A stretch of DNA of 7,423 bases from Sulfitobacter sp. (lineage in GTDB: Bacteria; Pseudomonadota; Alphaproteobacteria; Rhodobacterales; Rhodobacteraceae): assembly GCA_024636395.1 (NCBI GenBank), contig JAGXHD010000051.1:1-7423 (forward strand), read 5' to 3'. The notes below the pieces were generated by a model that was given only the letters and a program-made list of their open reading frames with translations, was not told where the DNA came from and made no database searches. Position 1 is the stretch's first letter; every line of letters begins with the position of its first letter. Both the position numbers and the translations under genes were made by a program. Shown in pieces: positions 1 through 6,372 of this stretch.

Positions 1-817
1 GAGCTATGTCGTGCAGGATCCGCAGGGCAGCGCCTGTGCGATAATCGATTCAGTTCTGGATTTCGACCAGGCCGCTGGACGCACCAGTACCGCCTCGGCA
101 GACAGGATAATCGCTTTCGTGAAGCTCCACGGGTTGCGTTGCGAATGGGTGCTGGAGAGCCACGTCCACGCCGATCACCTCTCCGCAGCGCCCTATCTGC
201 AAGAACATCTGGGTGGCAAGATCGGCATCGGCAGCGAGATCCTCACGGTCCAGCGAACCTTCGCAAAGATGTTCAATGAGGGCCCTGACTTCCAGCGTGA
301 CGGCTCTCAGTTCGATGCGCTTTTCAGCGAGGGGGATACCTTTCACATTGGCCAATTGCGCGCTGACGTGATGCATACCCCCGGCCACACACCCGCCTGC
401 CTGACCTACGTGATCGGGGATGCGGCTTTTGTCGGAGATACGATTTTCATGCCCGATTTCGGCACAGCACGCTGTGATTTCCCCGGAGGCTCTGCCAATG
501 ATCTCTATCGCTCGATCCAGCGCATCCTCGACCTCCCCGATGCGACCCGAATTTTCGTGGGCCATGACTACAAAGCACCCGATCGTGATGAATTCGCTTG
601 GGGGACGACCGTTGCCGCGGAAAAAGTGGCGAATGTACATGTGGGTGACGGCCGCACGATAGAGGATTTCGTTGCGCTCCGCGAGGCCCGCGATGCCGGA
701 CTGCCCGTGCCGAAACTCATTTTGCCTTCTCTGCAAATCAACATGCGCGGCGGCAGGATGCCCGCCGCAGAGGACAACGGAACGGTCATGCTCAAGGTGC
801 CGATCAACAAACTCTAG
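1..817 (+). CDS. MBL-fold metallo-hydrolase, persulfide dioxygenase-like (Blh/ETHE1 type), 5'-truncated
   Basis: The 3' part of a metallo-beta-lactamase-fold enzyme of the ETHE1/Blh group, which in characterised members oxidises glutathione persulfide to sulfite with a mononuclear Fe(II); it would be cytoplasmic and act in sulfide detoxification. Numbering from the GTG at 11, the visible metal-site motif HVHADH gives H51, H53, D55 and H56; HTPGH gives H122, VGD gives D143 and VGHDYK gives H185, so the ligand set is complete. The C-terminus ends in the family-typical KVPINKL. The GTG at 11 is probably not the start: the frame is open to the first base (codons for SYV precede it) and relatives carry about 15-20 more residues there, so the gene begins outside the window. 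It lies upstream of a DUF442 sulfurtransferase on the same strand, which supports a sulfur role. No strong terminator follows. The family is well supported; the exact substrate is inferred. Confidence 0.9.
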   Translation, partial: SYVVQDPQGSACAIIDSVLDFDQAAGRTSTASADRIIAFVKLHGLRCEWVLESHVHADHLSAAPYLQEHLGGKIGIGSEILTVQRTFAKMFNEGPDFQRDGSQFDALFSEGDTFHIGQLRADVMHTPGHTPACLTYVIGDAAFVGDTIFMPDFGTARCDFPGGSANDLYRSIQRILDLPDATRIFVGHDYKAPDRDEFAWGTTVAAEKVANVHVGDGRTIEDFVALREARDAGLPVPKLILPSLQINMRGGRMPAAEDNGTVMLKVPINKL

Positions 818-886
818 GACAAACTGCCTTAGAAACCTCCATAAATTGAGTGCCGGTCCTGCAAGTTTCTACCTGCCCTGTATGTG

Positions 887-904
887 ATGCACGGCTCTGT
901 GCAT
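887..904. repeat. Short perfect inverted repeat (ATGCAC/GTGCAT)
   Basis: ATGCAC at 887-892 and GTGCAT at 899-904 form a perfect 6-bp stem around the six-base loop GGCTCT, 70 bases after the hydrolase stop. No T-run follows on either strand, so it is not a classical intrinsic terminator. It could be a weak 3'-end structure, a protein-binding palindrome or chance. Confidence 0.3.
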
Positions 905-1073
905 GTCTTCGGCGTCGATGTGATTCCGGACGACTTGTAGCAACTGCACTCCGGCACTCTTCCCGACACGCCCTTTTCTTGCCGCGCCTTTACGTAAGCT
1001 CTGCGCACTTTGGCTATTGCGGACATGATCAGTCCACTCTGAATCGCGAATAGCTGAACTACGGCCATTGAGC

Positions 1074-1199
1074 TTACGGCATCTCAAAGCTCACCGCGAA
1101 GGCCACCGCGGTAAAGCTCATCTCATCCGGCAGAGAAATGAGGCGCTGCACCTCGAGACGAAAGTTGTGCATAAAGGCAATCTCGCCCGGCCTGCTTGG
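1074..1199 (-). pseudogene. Possible coding remnant, unrecognised
   Basis: On the minus strand an open stretch between an in-frame TGA (1200-1202) and a TAA (1074-1076) reads like protein. From an ATG at 1170-1172 it begins MHNFRLEVQRLISLPDEM and ends in SFEMP, a 32-residue sequence of balanced composition unlike the surrounding out-of-frame translations. It has no upstream continuation in frame and no recognisable domain. The overlapping frame upstream (about 1200-1330, containing EHFGTPKDF) could be the same gene after a frameshift. It may be the C-terminal scrap of a decayed gene, a small protein or a coincidence; I do not recognise the family. Confidence 0.25.
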
Positions 1200-1342
1200 T
1201 CATGTCTGGTCTGATCGGTAGACATAAAATCCTTAGGTGTACCAAAATGTTCGGCGCACAGAGCCCTGCGTCGATGTTCGGGATCGGCAACCCATTTCCA
1301 GCTATGGCATGGCCGTGCCGCCTGTCGCTGATCTCTCAAAAT

Positions 1343-1369
1343 CTGCTCGTTTCGGGAACAGTTTTTTTT
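1343..1369 (+). terminator. Weak candidate intrinsic terminator
   Basis: An imperfect stem (CTG at 1343-1345 with CAG at 1359-1361, a mismatch, then TC with GA) is followed directly by eight T residues at 1362-1369. The T-run is the longest in the window and sits where a plus-strand terminator's U-tract would be. The stem is short and interrupted, so termination efficiency would be poor. If real, it ends a transcript starting in the gap or reading through from the hydrolase. Confidence 0.22.
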
Positions 1370-1419
1370 GCAGCGTGTCGCCCACAGCCCGATAACGGGC
1401 GCAGTGCCAAACTGCAAAA
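1366..1419. repeat. Nested hairpin cluster in the gap
   Basis: An outer inverted repeat, TTTTGCAG at 1366-1373 with CTGCAAAA at 1412-1419, encloses the perfect hairpin GCCCG-ATAA-CGGGC (1387-1400). A second hairpin, GCAGT-GCCAA-ACTGC (1401-1415), competes with the right outer arm. The outer stem and this second hairpin are mutually exclusive, a layout that could switch between two folds. No U-tract follows on the plus strand. Function unknown. Confidence 0.35.
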
Positions 1420-1488
1420 GCCAGGGTTGTTTATATCCCCGCCCCGACCCCGCTCAACTCCGCTCCTTCGGCATGGCTTTCCGTTCTG

Positions 1489-1507
1489 TTGCGATGAATA
1501 TTGCGAT
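1489..1507. repeat. Direct repeat TTGCGAT, 12-base period
   Basis: TTGCGAT occurs at 1489-1495 and again at 1501-1507, about 65-80 bases before the DUF442 start. Its position and near-helical period would suit an operator, but two 7-base copies can arise by chance. Confidence 0.2.
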
Positions 1508-1570
1508 CTGCACGGCGGCCACGTCTTGCATCTGCTGGACAGCCCCGCGCCGGCGGCGTAATCAAGGCAT

Positions 1571-1993
1571 ATGGATATACGTCAGATCACCCCCCGCTAC
1601 TTCGTCGCCCCTCAAATTTCACCGGACCAGATGGCCGCGCTAAAAGATGCGGGCATCACGCGGATCTTGTGCAACAGACCGGACGAAGAGGTGCCTGCCA
1701 GCATCGGGGCTTCGGCAATGCAGACTGCAGCGCGCGAGGCCGGACTTGATTTCGCCGTACAGCCCTTGACCCATCAAACGATGACCGAAGAGGTTATCGC
1801 CCACAACCGCAGCATCGGCGTGGAGCAGGATGGCGTCACACTGGCCTATTGCGCCTCGGGGACCCGCAGTTGCATCGCTTGGGCGCTGGGACAGGCCGGA
1901 CTGCAATCCGCGGATGATATTCTGTCGGCCGCGCGCGCAGGCGGCTATGATCTGGAAAACATGCGCCCCTATCTGGAAGAGCACGCGCCGTAG
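1571..1993 (+). CDS. TIGR01244/DUF442 family rhodanese-like sulfurtransferase
   Basis: A complete 140-residue stand-alone DUF442 protein, normal length for the family. This domain is related to rhodaneses and dual-specificity phosphatases and, in Blh proteins, is fused to the persulfide dioxygenase-like hydrolase; it is thought to move sulfane sulfur between thiols in the cytoplasm. The active-site loop CASGTR (C94 to R99) follows the six-residue rhodanese pattern Cys-x-x-Gly-x-Arg, although the second position is Ala where Arg is common. The conserved early segment NRPDEE is at 35-40, and the helix after the loop (IAWALGQAG) and the later AGYDL-like segment (AGGYDL) are as expected. The ATG at 1571 fits the usual N-terminus, with GG only three bases upstream in AAGGCAT, a tight ribosome-binding site. 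It lies downstream of the hydrolase but separated by a long gap, so shared transcription is uncertain. It converges with the FliM-like gene. Confidence 0.9.
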   Translation: MDIRQITPRYFVAPQISPDQMAALKDAGITRILCNRPDEEVPASIGASAMQTAAREAGLDFAVQPLTHQTMTEEVIAHNRSIGVEQDGVTLAYCASGTRSCIAWALGQAGLQSADDILSAARAGGYDLENMRPYLEEHAP

Positions 1994-2011
1994 CGTCAAT
2001 TTTCCAGCTGA

Positions 2012-2024
2012 AGGGTCGCACCCT
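2012..2024. terminator. Weak hairpin between convergent genes
   Basis: AGGGT-CGC-ACCCT is a perfect 5-bp stem with a three-base loop, in the 66-base space between the converging DUF442 and FliM-like stops. It could serve either strand, but no T-run follows on either side, so its role as a terminator is only positional. Confidence 0.25.
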
Positions 2025-2059
2025 ACGCGTGGTCGCTAAAGCAAGAGGCCATCAATAGC

Positions 2060-3313
2060 CTACCATTCAGTCTGCGCCCGGCGTGCAGTCGGATCGGGCT
2101 CCTCCTGCGAAGTCACCGATCCTTTGAGGTCAGTCATTCGCGCATCTGCCGCTAATTCTGCCTTCTCGAGATCAGGCAACTCCGGCAAATCATCCAGATC
2201 GCCAAAAATGTCCACGTCCGACAGGCTGGGCACTACGGCTTGCGCCATCGCATCCATGAAGTCAGGCGCTTGAACCTGAGAATAAGACTGCGTCACGTCC
2301 GGTAGGTCGAGCCCCTCGCGATCGGTCACGCGGCGGCGTGGCTGGGTATGGCGGGTGGCACTGCGCTGCTCCACCTGAACGGCGCGGACACCGTCTATCT
2401 GCCCTAGGGTGCCTCGGCTTACGGCACGGCCATTGCCGTCCAGGATCAGCGCCTGTGCCATGCTCGACAGATTTAGATCGAGCAGATCGCCCACTTTGAG
2501 CGCGCTCGCCGTTTGCAGCGGCATTTTCAGCCGAGTGAGCGCAATCGTCAGATCAGCGTGCAAGTCCATCACCGTATCGCCAAGGGTCAGACCACGCACA
2601 CGGGCCTGTGGCACATCCTCATCCGCCACCGCGCTTTCGGCTATAGCCTGCACCGGATGCGGCAACAAAAGAATAAATTTACCGGTGCATACCCCGCCTG
2701 CCATGTCGAAGATCACTTCGACAGCTTCGAAATCAGCCGCGTCTAAAGCAAGCTGTGCCTGTCGAGGCTCCTTCGCCCAGACCCCGAACCGGTATCCCTT
2801 GAGCAAATCGCAGTCCGCCTCCTCCTCCGGCAAGAGTGCGGCAGCGGCCAACCAAGCCTCTACAAAAGGTGCGCACAGCGCCGCGTCTGTAGCGGTGAAA
2901 AGCCGGGGTTCGCCCTGCGGTGGGGCGGGTTTGATCTTTCCCATAATCTGCTGCTGCATCAGGCCTGTCACGATGGCAGGATCGAGAATGGCCGCACCCA
3001 CCTGACAGTTCGGCCCGTCAAGCAGCAAAATCAGCGTTTCCGGGGCCAAATGATCCCGCACGGAAGTTCCATCGACTTTCTTCCGGATCACCCCGAGCGC
3101 GTTCAGCGCGAGCCCCATGAGCTGTTCCGCCTGCTTGGCGGCGGCCAGACGCAGGGCACGGCCCAACGACATCGCCCGCGCGGCCTGTGCATCGCGTGCT
3201 GTGCGTGCCTTGCGCTGCATGAGTGATGTCATCTGCTCCGCGCTCATCGCCGCTCCGGCCCCCTTGTCACTGGCCCCGCGCAGCGCCACCTCTGAAGCAA
3301 AGCGGCGGTACAT
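2060..3313 (-). CDS. FliM/FliN-family SpoA-domain protein, divergent
   Basis: A 417-residue protein that resembles the FliM switch component of the flagellar C-ring only in its later parts. Positions below are from the TTG at 3316. Residues about 95-245 look like the FliM middle (CheC-like) domain, including AGGVCTGKFILLLPHP. Residues about 247-317 are a SpoA (FliN/FliM C-terminal) domain: LTRLKMPLQ, then ALKVGDLLDL, then LDGNGRAVSRGTLG. A tail of about 100 residues follows, with acidic IFGDLDDLPELPDLEK, absent from ordinary FliM (about 330 residues). The canonical N-terminal CheY-binding motif (LSQxEIDALL) is not present. The start is uncertain: AAAGGA (3325-3330) is 11 bases before the ATG at 3313 and 8 before an adjacent in-frame TTG, while an internal ATG at 3247 has GGAG close by and starts MSAEQMTSLMQRK. 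It lies 51 bases downstream of the kinase. No other flagellar gene is present, so a motor role is unproven. Confidence 0.75.
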   Translation of the reverse strand: MYRRFASEVALRGASDKGAGAAMSAEQMTSLMQRKARTARDAQAARAMSLGRALRLAAAKQAEQLMGLALNALGVIRKKVDGTSVRDHLAPETLILLLDGPNCQVGAAILDPAIVTGLMQQQIMGKIKPAPPQGEPRLFTATDAALCAPFVEAWLAAAALLPEEEADCDLLKGYRFGVWAKEPRQAQLALDAADFEAVEVIFDMAGGVCTGKFILLLPHPVQAIAESAVADEDVPQARVRGLTLGDTVMDLHADLTIALTRLKMPLQTASALKVGDLLDLNLSSMAQALILDGNGRAVSRGTLGQIDGVRAVQVEQRSATRHTQPRRRVTDREGLDLPDVTQSYSQVQAPDFMDAMAQAVVPSLSDVDIFGDLDDLPELPDLEKAELAADARMTDLKGSVTSQEEPDPTARRAQTEW

Positions 3314-3336
3314 CAACTGGAGCGTCCTTTTACCGG

Positions 3337-3358
3337 TGGTAACGGCAAATGGTTACCA
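3337..3358 (-). other. Intergenic hairpin between kinase and FliM-like gene
   Basis: TGGTAAC (3337-3343) and GTTACCA (3352-3358) form a perfect 7-bp inverted repeat with an eight-base loop, in the 51 bases between the kinase stop and the FliM-like ATG. On the minus strand it is followed by CCGGTAAAAGGA, not a U-tract. It is therefore more likely a partial terminator, an RNA-stability element or an operator than a full terminator. It also lies just upstream of the FliM-like ribosome-binding site. Confidence 0.4.
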
Positions 3359-3364
3359 GTGCAT

Positions 3365-6079
3365 TTATACAGGCAACAATCGTTGATTTTCTTCGCGCGA
3401 GGACGTGAAGCTCAGGCGCACTTCAAACCGCCCCCCCCGGCCCTCCGACAGATAGCGGATATCCCCACCCAGCCGGGCGACGATCTCGCGACAGATCGCG
3501 AGGCCCAAGCCCGCGCCACTGCCTTGCGCTGCGTTCAGACGCGCGAATTTCTCGAACACCAGATTTTGCGCCTCAGCCGGAATACCGCTGCCATTGTCGG
3601 TGAACGCGATGATCACCTCGCTGTCTTCGCGCCGCACCGCGATGTCCAGACGCGGGGTGTCGGCGTCACAATACTTGATCGCATTGGTCACGAGATTTAT
3701 GAATACCTGAGCAAGACGGTCCGCATCGGTGATGAGCATCACATCCTCCGTACGCAAATCACGGCGGATATCGAGCACATGCGCCGAGCTTGCCTGTGCC
3801 GTTGTAACCGCCCGTTCGATCACATCATGCAGTTGCACCTGGCGCGCATTTAGCGAAACCTGCCCGTTTTCCAGCACCGACAGATCCAGAAGATCATCGA
3901 GCAGGCGCGTGAGGCGGATCGTCTCGGAATGAATGATCGTCGCATAGCGCGTCTTCTCCGCAGTCGACAGCACGTCGATGTCACGCAAGATCTCGGAAAA
4001 CGAGCGGATCGAGGTCATCGGTGTGCGCAACTCATGGCTGATCTGACTCAAGAAATCATCCTTCTGAAACGACAGCTGCATGAGCTTTTCATTCGCGAAT
4101 CCCAGCTCTTGAGCAGTTTCCGTGAGCTCGCGCGATTTCGCCTCGAGCCGGCTTGAGTACTCCAGAATTTGCGCGGATTCGTCCGCGACCGCCATAAGAT
4201 CCTCGACGGAAATCGCCTGCCCGCCGATGATCTGTCCAATCATCGCATTCGCCGTCGCCGCCCCCACGGAGGCCGCAAGCTCGCGCTCGAGCGCTTGCAC
4301 AAACTCGGGCGTGGGCACAGGCGGCGCATTCCTGCGCCCCTGCTGTGCGGCTTGGGCGTTGAAAAACGCCTGCGCCTCCTCGGCGCCCAGAATACGCTGG
4401 GACATGATCATCAGATCCTCCGCACCGCCCTCAGAGGCAATCCAGCCCCGCGCGGGGCCAGAGGAATGATCGAACACATTGACAAATTGCGCTCCCTGCA
4501 ACCGCTCCAGAGGCGTGGGAAAGCTGAAGATCGAAACAACGAAGAACAGTATCGCGTTAATCGAAAGGCTCCACCAAATCGCGTGCACGGTGGGATCGAG
4601 CCCCGTAATCCCGAAAAGCGCCTGCGGCCGCAACATGCCCCAGCCAAACAAGCCCTCCTCGAACACCGCCGCCGACAGCGCCGCACCGGGGCCGAAGCTT
4701 GGCAGGAGCATCGTGTACATCCAGATAACGAAACCGACGCTCAGGCCTGCCACGGCGCCCATACGGGTGGCACCGCGCCAGAAGATGCCCCCCAACAACG
4801 CTGGCAAGAACTGCGCTACGCCTCCGAAGGAGATCAGACCAATCGCCGCCAGTGCGCCGGAGCCGCCCGATGCGCGGTAATAGAAGTATCCCAACGTGAT
4901 GATCAGCAGGATCGAGAGCCGCCGCGCCCGGATCACTACATCACGCACATCGCCCGATTGCTGTGCTGCAGGCGGATTGAGCTTAAGCCAGAGCGGCATC
5001 ACGATGTGGTTGGACATCATCGTGCTCAGCGCCAACGTGGCGACGATCACCATCGAAGTGGCCGAGGAAAAGCCCCCTAGAAAGGCCAGCATCGCCAGCC
5101 CGCTCTGGCCCTGGCTCAGCGGCACGGTCAGCACGAAAAGATCCGGATTGGCCCCGGCAGGCATCAGCTCGAGCCCGACAACCGCGATCGGCACCACGAA
5201 CAGGCTGATCGCAAGCAGATAGAGCGGAAAAGCCCAGCTCGCGATTTGCAGATGCCGCTCATCGTCGTTTTCGACCACCATGACCTGAAACATACGCGGC
5301 AGGCAGACAAATGCCGCCGCCGAGACGACGATCAGCGCGGTCCAGCGGCTGGCGCTGGTTTGCCAAGTGCCGATGGGCGAAGCATCGATGCGCGCGACCG
5401 TCTCCGACACACCGCCCGAAATCCCCCAAACCACAAAGGCGCCAACCGCCATAAGCGCCAGCAGTTTGACGACGGCCTCCACCGCCACCGCGATGACGAT
5501 GCCATGGTGCCGCTCGTTCGCGTTCAGATTGCGCGTGCCAAAGAGGACCGTAAAGACAGCAAGACCCGCCGCTACCCAGAACGCCGCGTTGTCACTGATC
5601 TGGGGGGCAGTCCCGGATCCCGTTTCGGGCGTCGCAAAGATGGAGACCGACAGCGTCACAGATTGTAGCTGGAGCGCGATGTAGGGCGTCACACCCACAA
5701 CCGCCATGATCGTGATCATGACCGCCAACAAATTGGATTTGCCGAAGCGCGCCGAGATAAGGTCGGCCACCGAAGTGACCCTTTGGGCCCGCCCGATCCG
5801 CACCAGACGGCGCAGCACCCACCACCATCCGATCATCACCAGAGAAGGACCCAGGTAGATCGTCACATATTCGAGACCCGATCGCGCGGCGTAGCCCACC
5901 GCGCCGTAGAACGTCCAGGCGGTGCAATATATCGACAGCGACAGCGTGTAGACCAGCGGCGAGCGCAGCAGCCATCCACCCCTGCCGCGCAATGCAGCGC
6001 GCTCCGCCAGAAAGGCCACAAGGAAGAGTCCCGCCACATAGATAAGGCACACCGCAATCAGCTGATTGAGGCTGACCAT
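3365..6079 (-). CDS. SLC5 symporter-STAC-histidine kinase (CbrA/CrbS-like sensor)
   Basis: A 904-residue inner-membrane sensor kinase fused to a solute transporter. Residues 1-520 form a sodium/solute symporter (SLC5) domain with about 13 hydrophobic segments. Residues about 545-645 (from GAEDLMIMSQRILG to LAASVGAATANAMIG) resemble the STAC linker known between SLC5 domains and kinases. A probable coiled coil runs from about 640 to 675. The HisKA domain has the phosphoacceptor H682 in SHELRTP. The ATPase has an N-box around N795/N799, a G1 box DNGSG (828-832), an F-box FEKF (842-845) and a G2 box GAGLGL (855-860), so it should be catalytically active. No PAS domain or receiver is visible, whereas CbrA and CrbS usually have a PAS. 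Known relatives couple histidine (CbrA) or acetate (CrbS) to gene control; the ligand here is unknown. Its ATG overlaps the preceding TGA by one base (TGATG), so translation is coupled to the membrane protein and receiver upstream. Confidence 0.92.
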   Translation of the reverse strand: MVSLNQLIAVCLIYVAGLFLVAFLAERAALRGRGGWLLRSPLVYTLSLSIYCTAWTFYGAVGYAARSGLEYVTIYLGPSLVMIGWWWVLRRLVRIGRAQRVTSVADLISARFGKSNLLAVMITIMAVVGVTPYIALQLQSVTLSVSIFATPETGSGTAPQISDNAAFWVAAGLAVFTVLFGTRNLNANERHHGIVIAVAVEAVVKLLALMAVGAFVVWGISGGVSETVARIDASPIGTWQTSASRWTALIVVSAAAFVCLPRMFQVMVVENDDERHLQIASWAFPLYLLAISLFVVPIAVVGLELMPAGANPDLFVLTVPLSQGQSGLAMLAFLGGFSSATSMVIVATLALSTMMSNHIVMPLWLKLNPPAAQQSGDVRDVVIRARRLSILLIITLGYFYYRASGGSGALAAIGLISFGGVAQFLPALLGGIFWRGATRMGAVAGLSVGFVIWMYTMLLPSFGPGAALSAAVFEEGLFGWGMLRPQALFGITGLDPTVHAIWWSLSINAILFFVVSIFSFPTPLERLQGAQFVNVFDHSSGPARGWIASEGGAEDLMIMSQRILGAEEAQAFFNAQAAQQGRRNAPPVPTPEFVQALERELAASVGAATANAMIGQIIGGQAISVEDLMAVADESAQILEYSSRLEAKSRELTETAQELGFANEKLMQLSFQKDDFLSQISHELRTPMTSIRSFSEILRDIDVLSTAEKTRYATIIHSETIRLTRLLDDLLDLSVLENGQVSLNARQVQLHDVIERAVTTAQASSAHVLDIRRDLRTEDVMLITDADRLAQVFINLVTNAIKYCDADTPRLDIAVRREDSEVIIAFTDNGSGIPAEAQNLVFEKFARLNAAQGSGAGLGLAICREIVARLGGDIRYLSEGRGGRFEVRLSFTSSREENQRLLPV

Positions 6080-6372
6080 CAGGGCTCAGCGGCCTGGGTG
6101 GCCGTATCCACAGCAGCCTCTCCAGTGCCCTCATACCGCCTGATCCGCCGCCAAAGTGCAAAAGTCGCGGCAATTGCAAGAATCCAGATCATGAACAAGT
6201 ACCACAGCGCGCTGGAAAGCGCCGTTTGCGTATCGTCCTGCAGGCCATTTGGCCACATCGTCGGCACCACGAGCCACAGCAGCGTACAGACCAGAGGCAG
6301 CATCCTCACCGCATCCATCATGCGGCGGCGGCGATAGCTGCGCCGCTCCAGAAATAGCCGCGCTTCCGGCAT
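6079..6372 (-). CDS. Small two-helix membrane protein of the kinase operon
   Basis: A 97-residue protein with no family I can name. It has a strongly basic N-terminus (RRSYRRRR at 10-17), a first hydrophobic helix at about 21-39, a short loop with PNGLQDDTQT, a second helix at about 52-73, then basic WRRIRRY and an Ala/Glu-rich tail. By the positive-inside rule both ends should be cytoplasmic, making a hairpin in the inner membrane. Its ATG overlaps the receiver TGA by one base, and its own TGA overlaps the kinase ATG by one base, so all three should be made in coupled amounts. The most economical inference is an accessory subunit of the symporter-kinase. Small partner proteins exist for some SLC5-type transporters (for example DUF485/DUF4212 proteins beside acetate symporters), but I cannot confirm homology. 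Confidence 0.85.
   Translation of the reverse strand: MPEARLFLERRSYRRRRMMDAVRMLPLVCTLLWLVVPTMWPNGLQDDTQTALSSALWYLFMIWILAIAATFALWRRIRRYEGTGEAAVDTATQAAEP

Larger units (their letters stand above)
818..1570. other. Gene-poor gap between the two sulfur genes
   Basis: About 750 bases separate the hydrolase from the DUF442 gene. Open frames of up to about 120 codons exist on both strands, but their translations are rich in Cys, Arg, Ser and Pro, match no family I recognise and lack good ribosome-binding sites. I therefore do not call them genes. The stretch holds a 6-bp inverted repeat (887-904), a short coding-like remnant on the minus strand (1074-1199), an eight-T run with a weak stem before it (1343-1369), a cluster of small hairpins (1366-1419) and a 7-base direct repeat (1489-1507). 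An eroded gene or insertion is the simplest explanation; a non-coding RNA or long leader is possible. Confidence 0.5.

Noticed and set aside
50..736. Long minus-strand open frame (228 codons) opposite the MBL hydrolase
   Set aside because: It lies fully antisense to a gene with complete catalytic motifs, and its translation shows no domain; it is a GC-rich shadow frame.
829..1087. Overlapping minus-strand frames of 70-80 codons that looked like a transposase scrap
   Set aside because: No catalytic motif, terminal inverted repeats or target duplication could be found, so no insertion sequence is called.
1196..1561. 121-codon plus-strand open frame just before the DUF442 gene
   Set aside because: Rich in Cys, Pro and Arg, crosses the hairpin cluster and T8 run, no recognisable family and no ribosome-binding site; its C-terminal CCDEYCDLHGG segment looked like a metal site but is not enough.
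2409..3005. 198-codon plus-strand open frame opposite the FliM-like gene
   Set aside because: Low-complexity Ser/Ala/Arg composition, antisense to a recognisable SpoA and middle domain.
2060..3313. Annotation as canonical fliM
   Set aside because: Length, missing N-terminal CheY-binding motif, extra acidic tail and absence of flagellar neighbours do not fit; only the family-level call is supported.
4169..5080. 303-codon plus-strand open frame opposite the kinase
   Set aside because: Its translation is dominated by Arg, His, Gln and Pro and lies antisense to the conserved symporter and STAC-like coding region.
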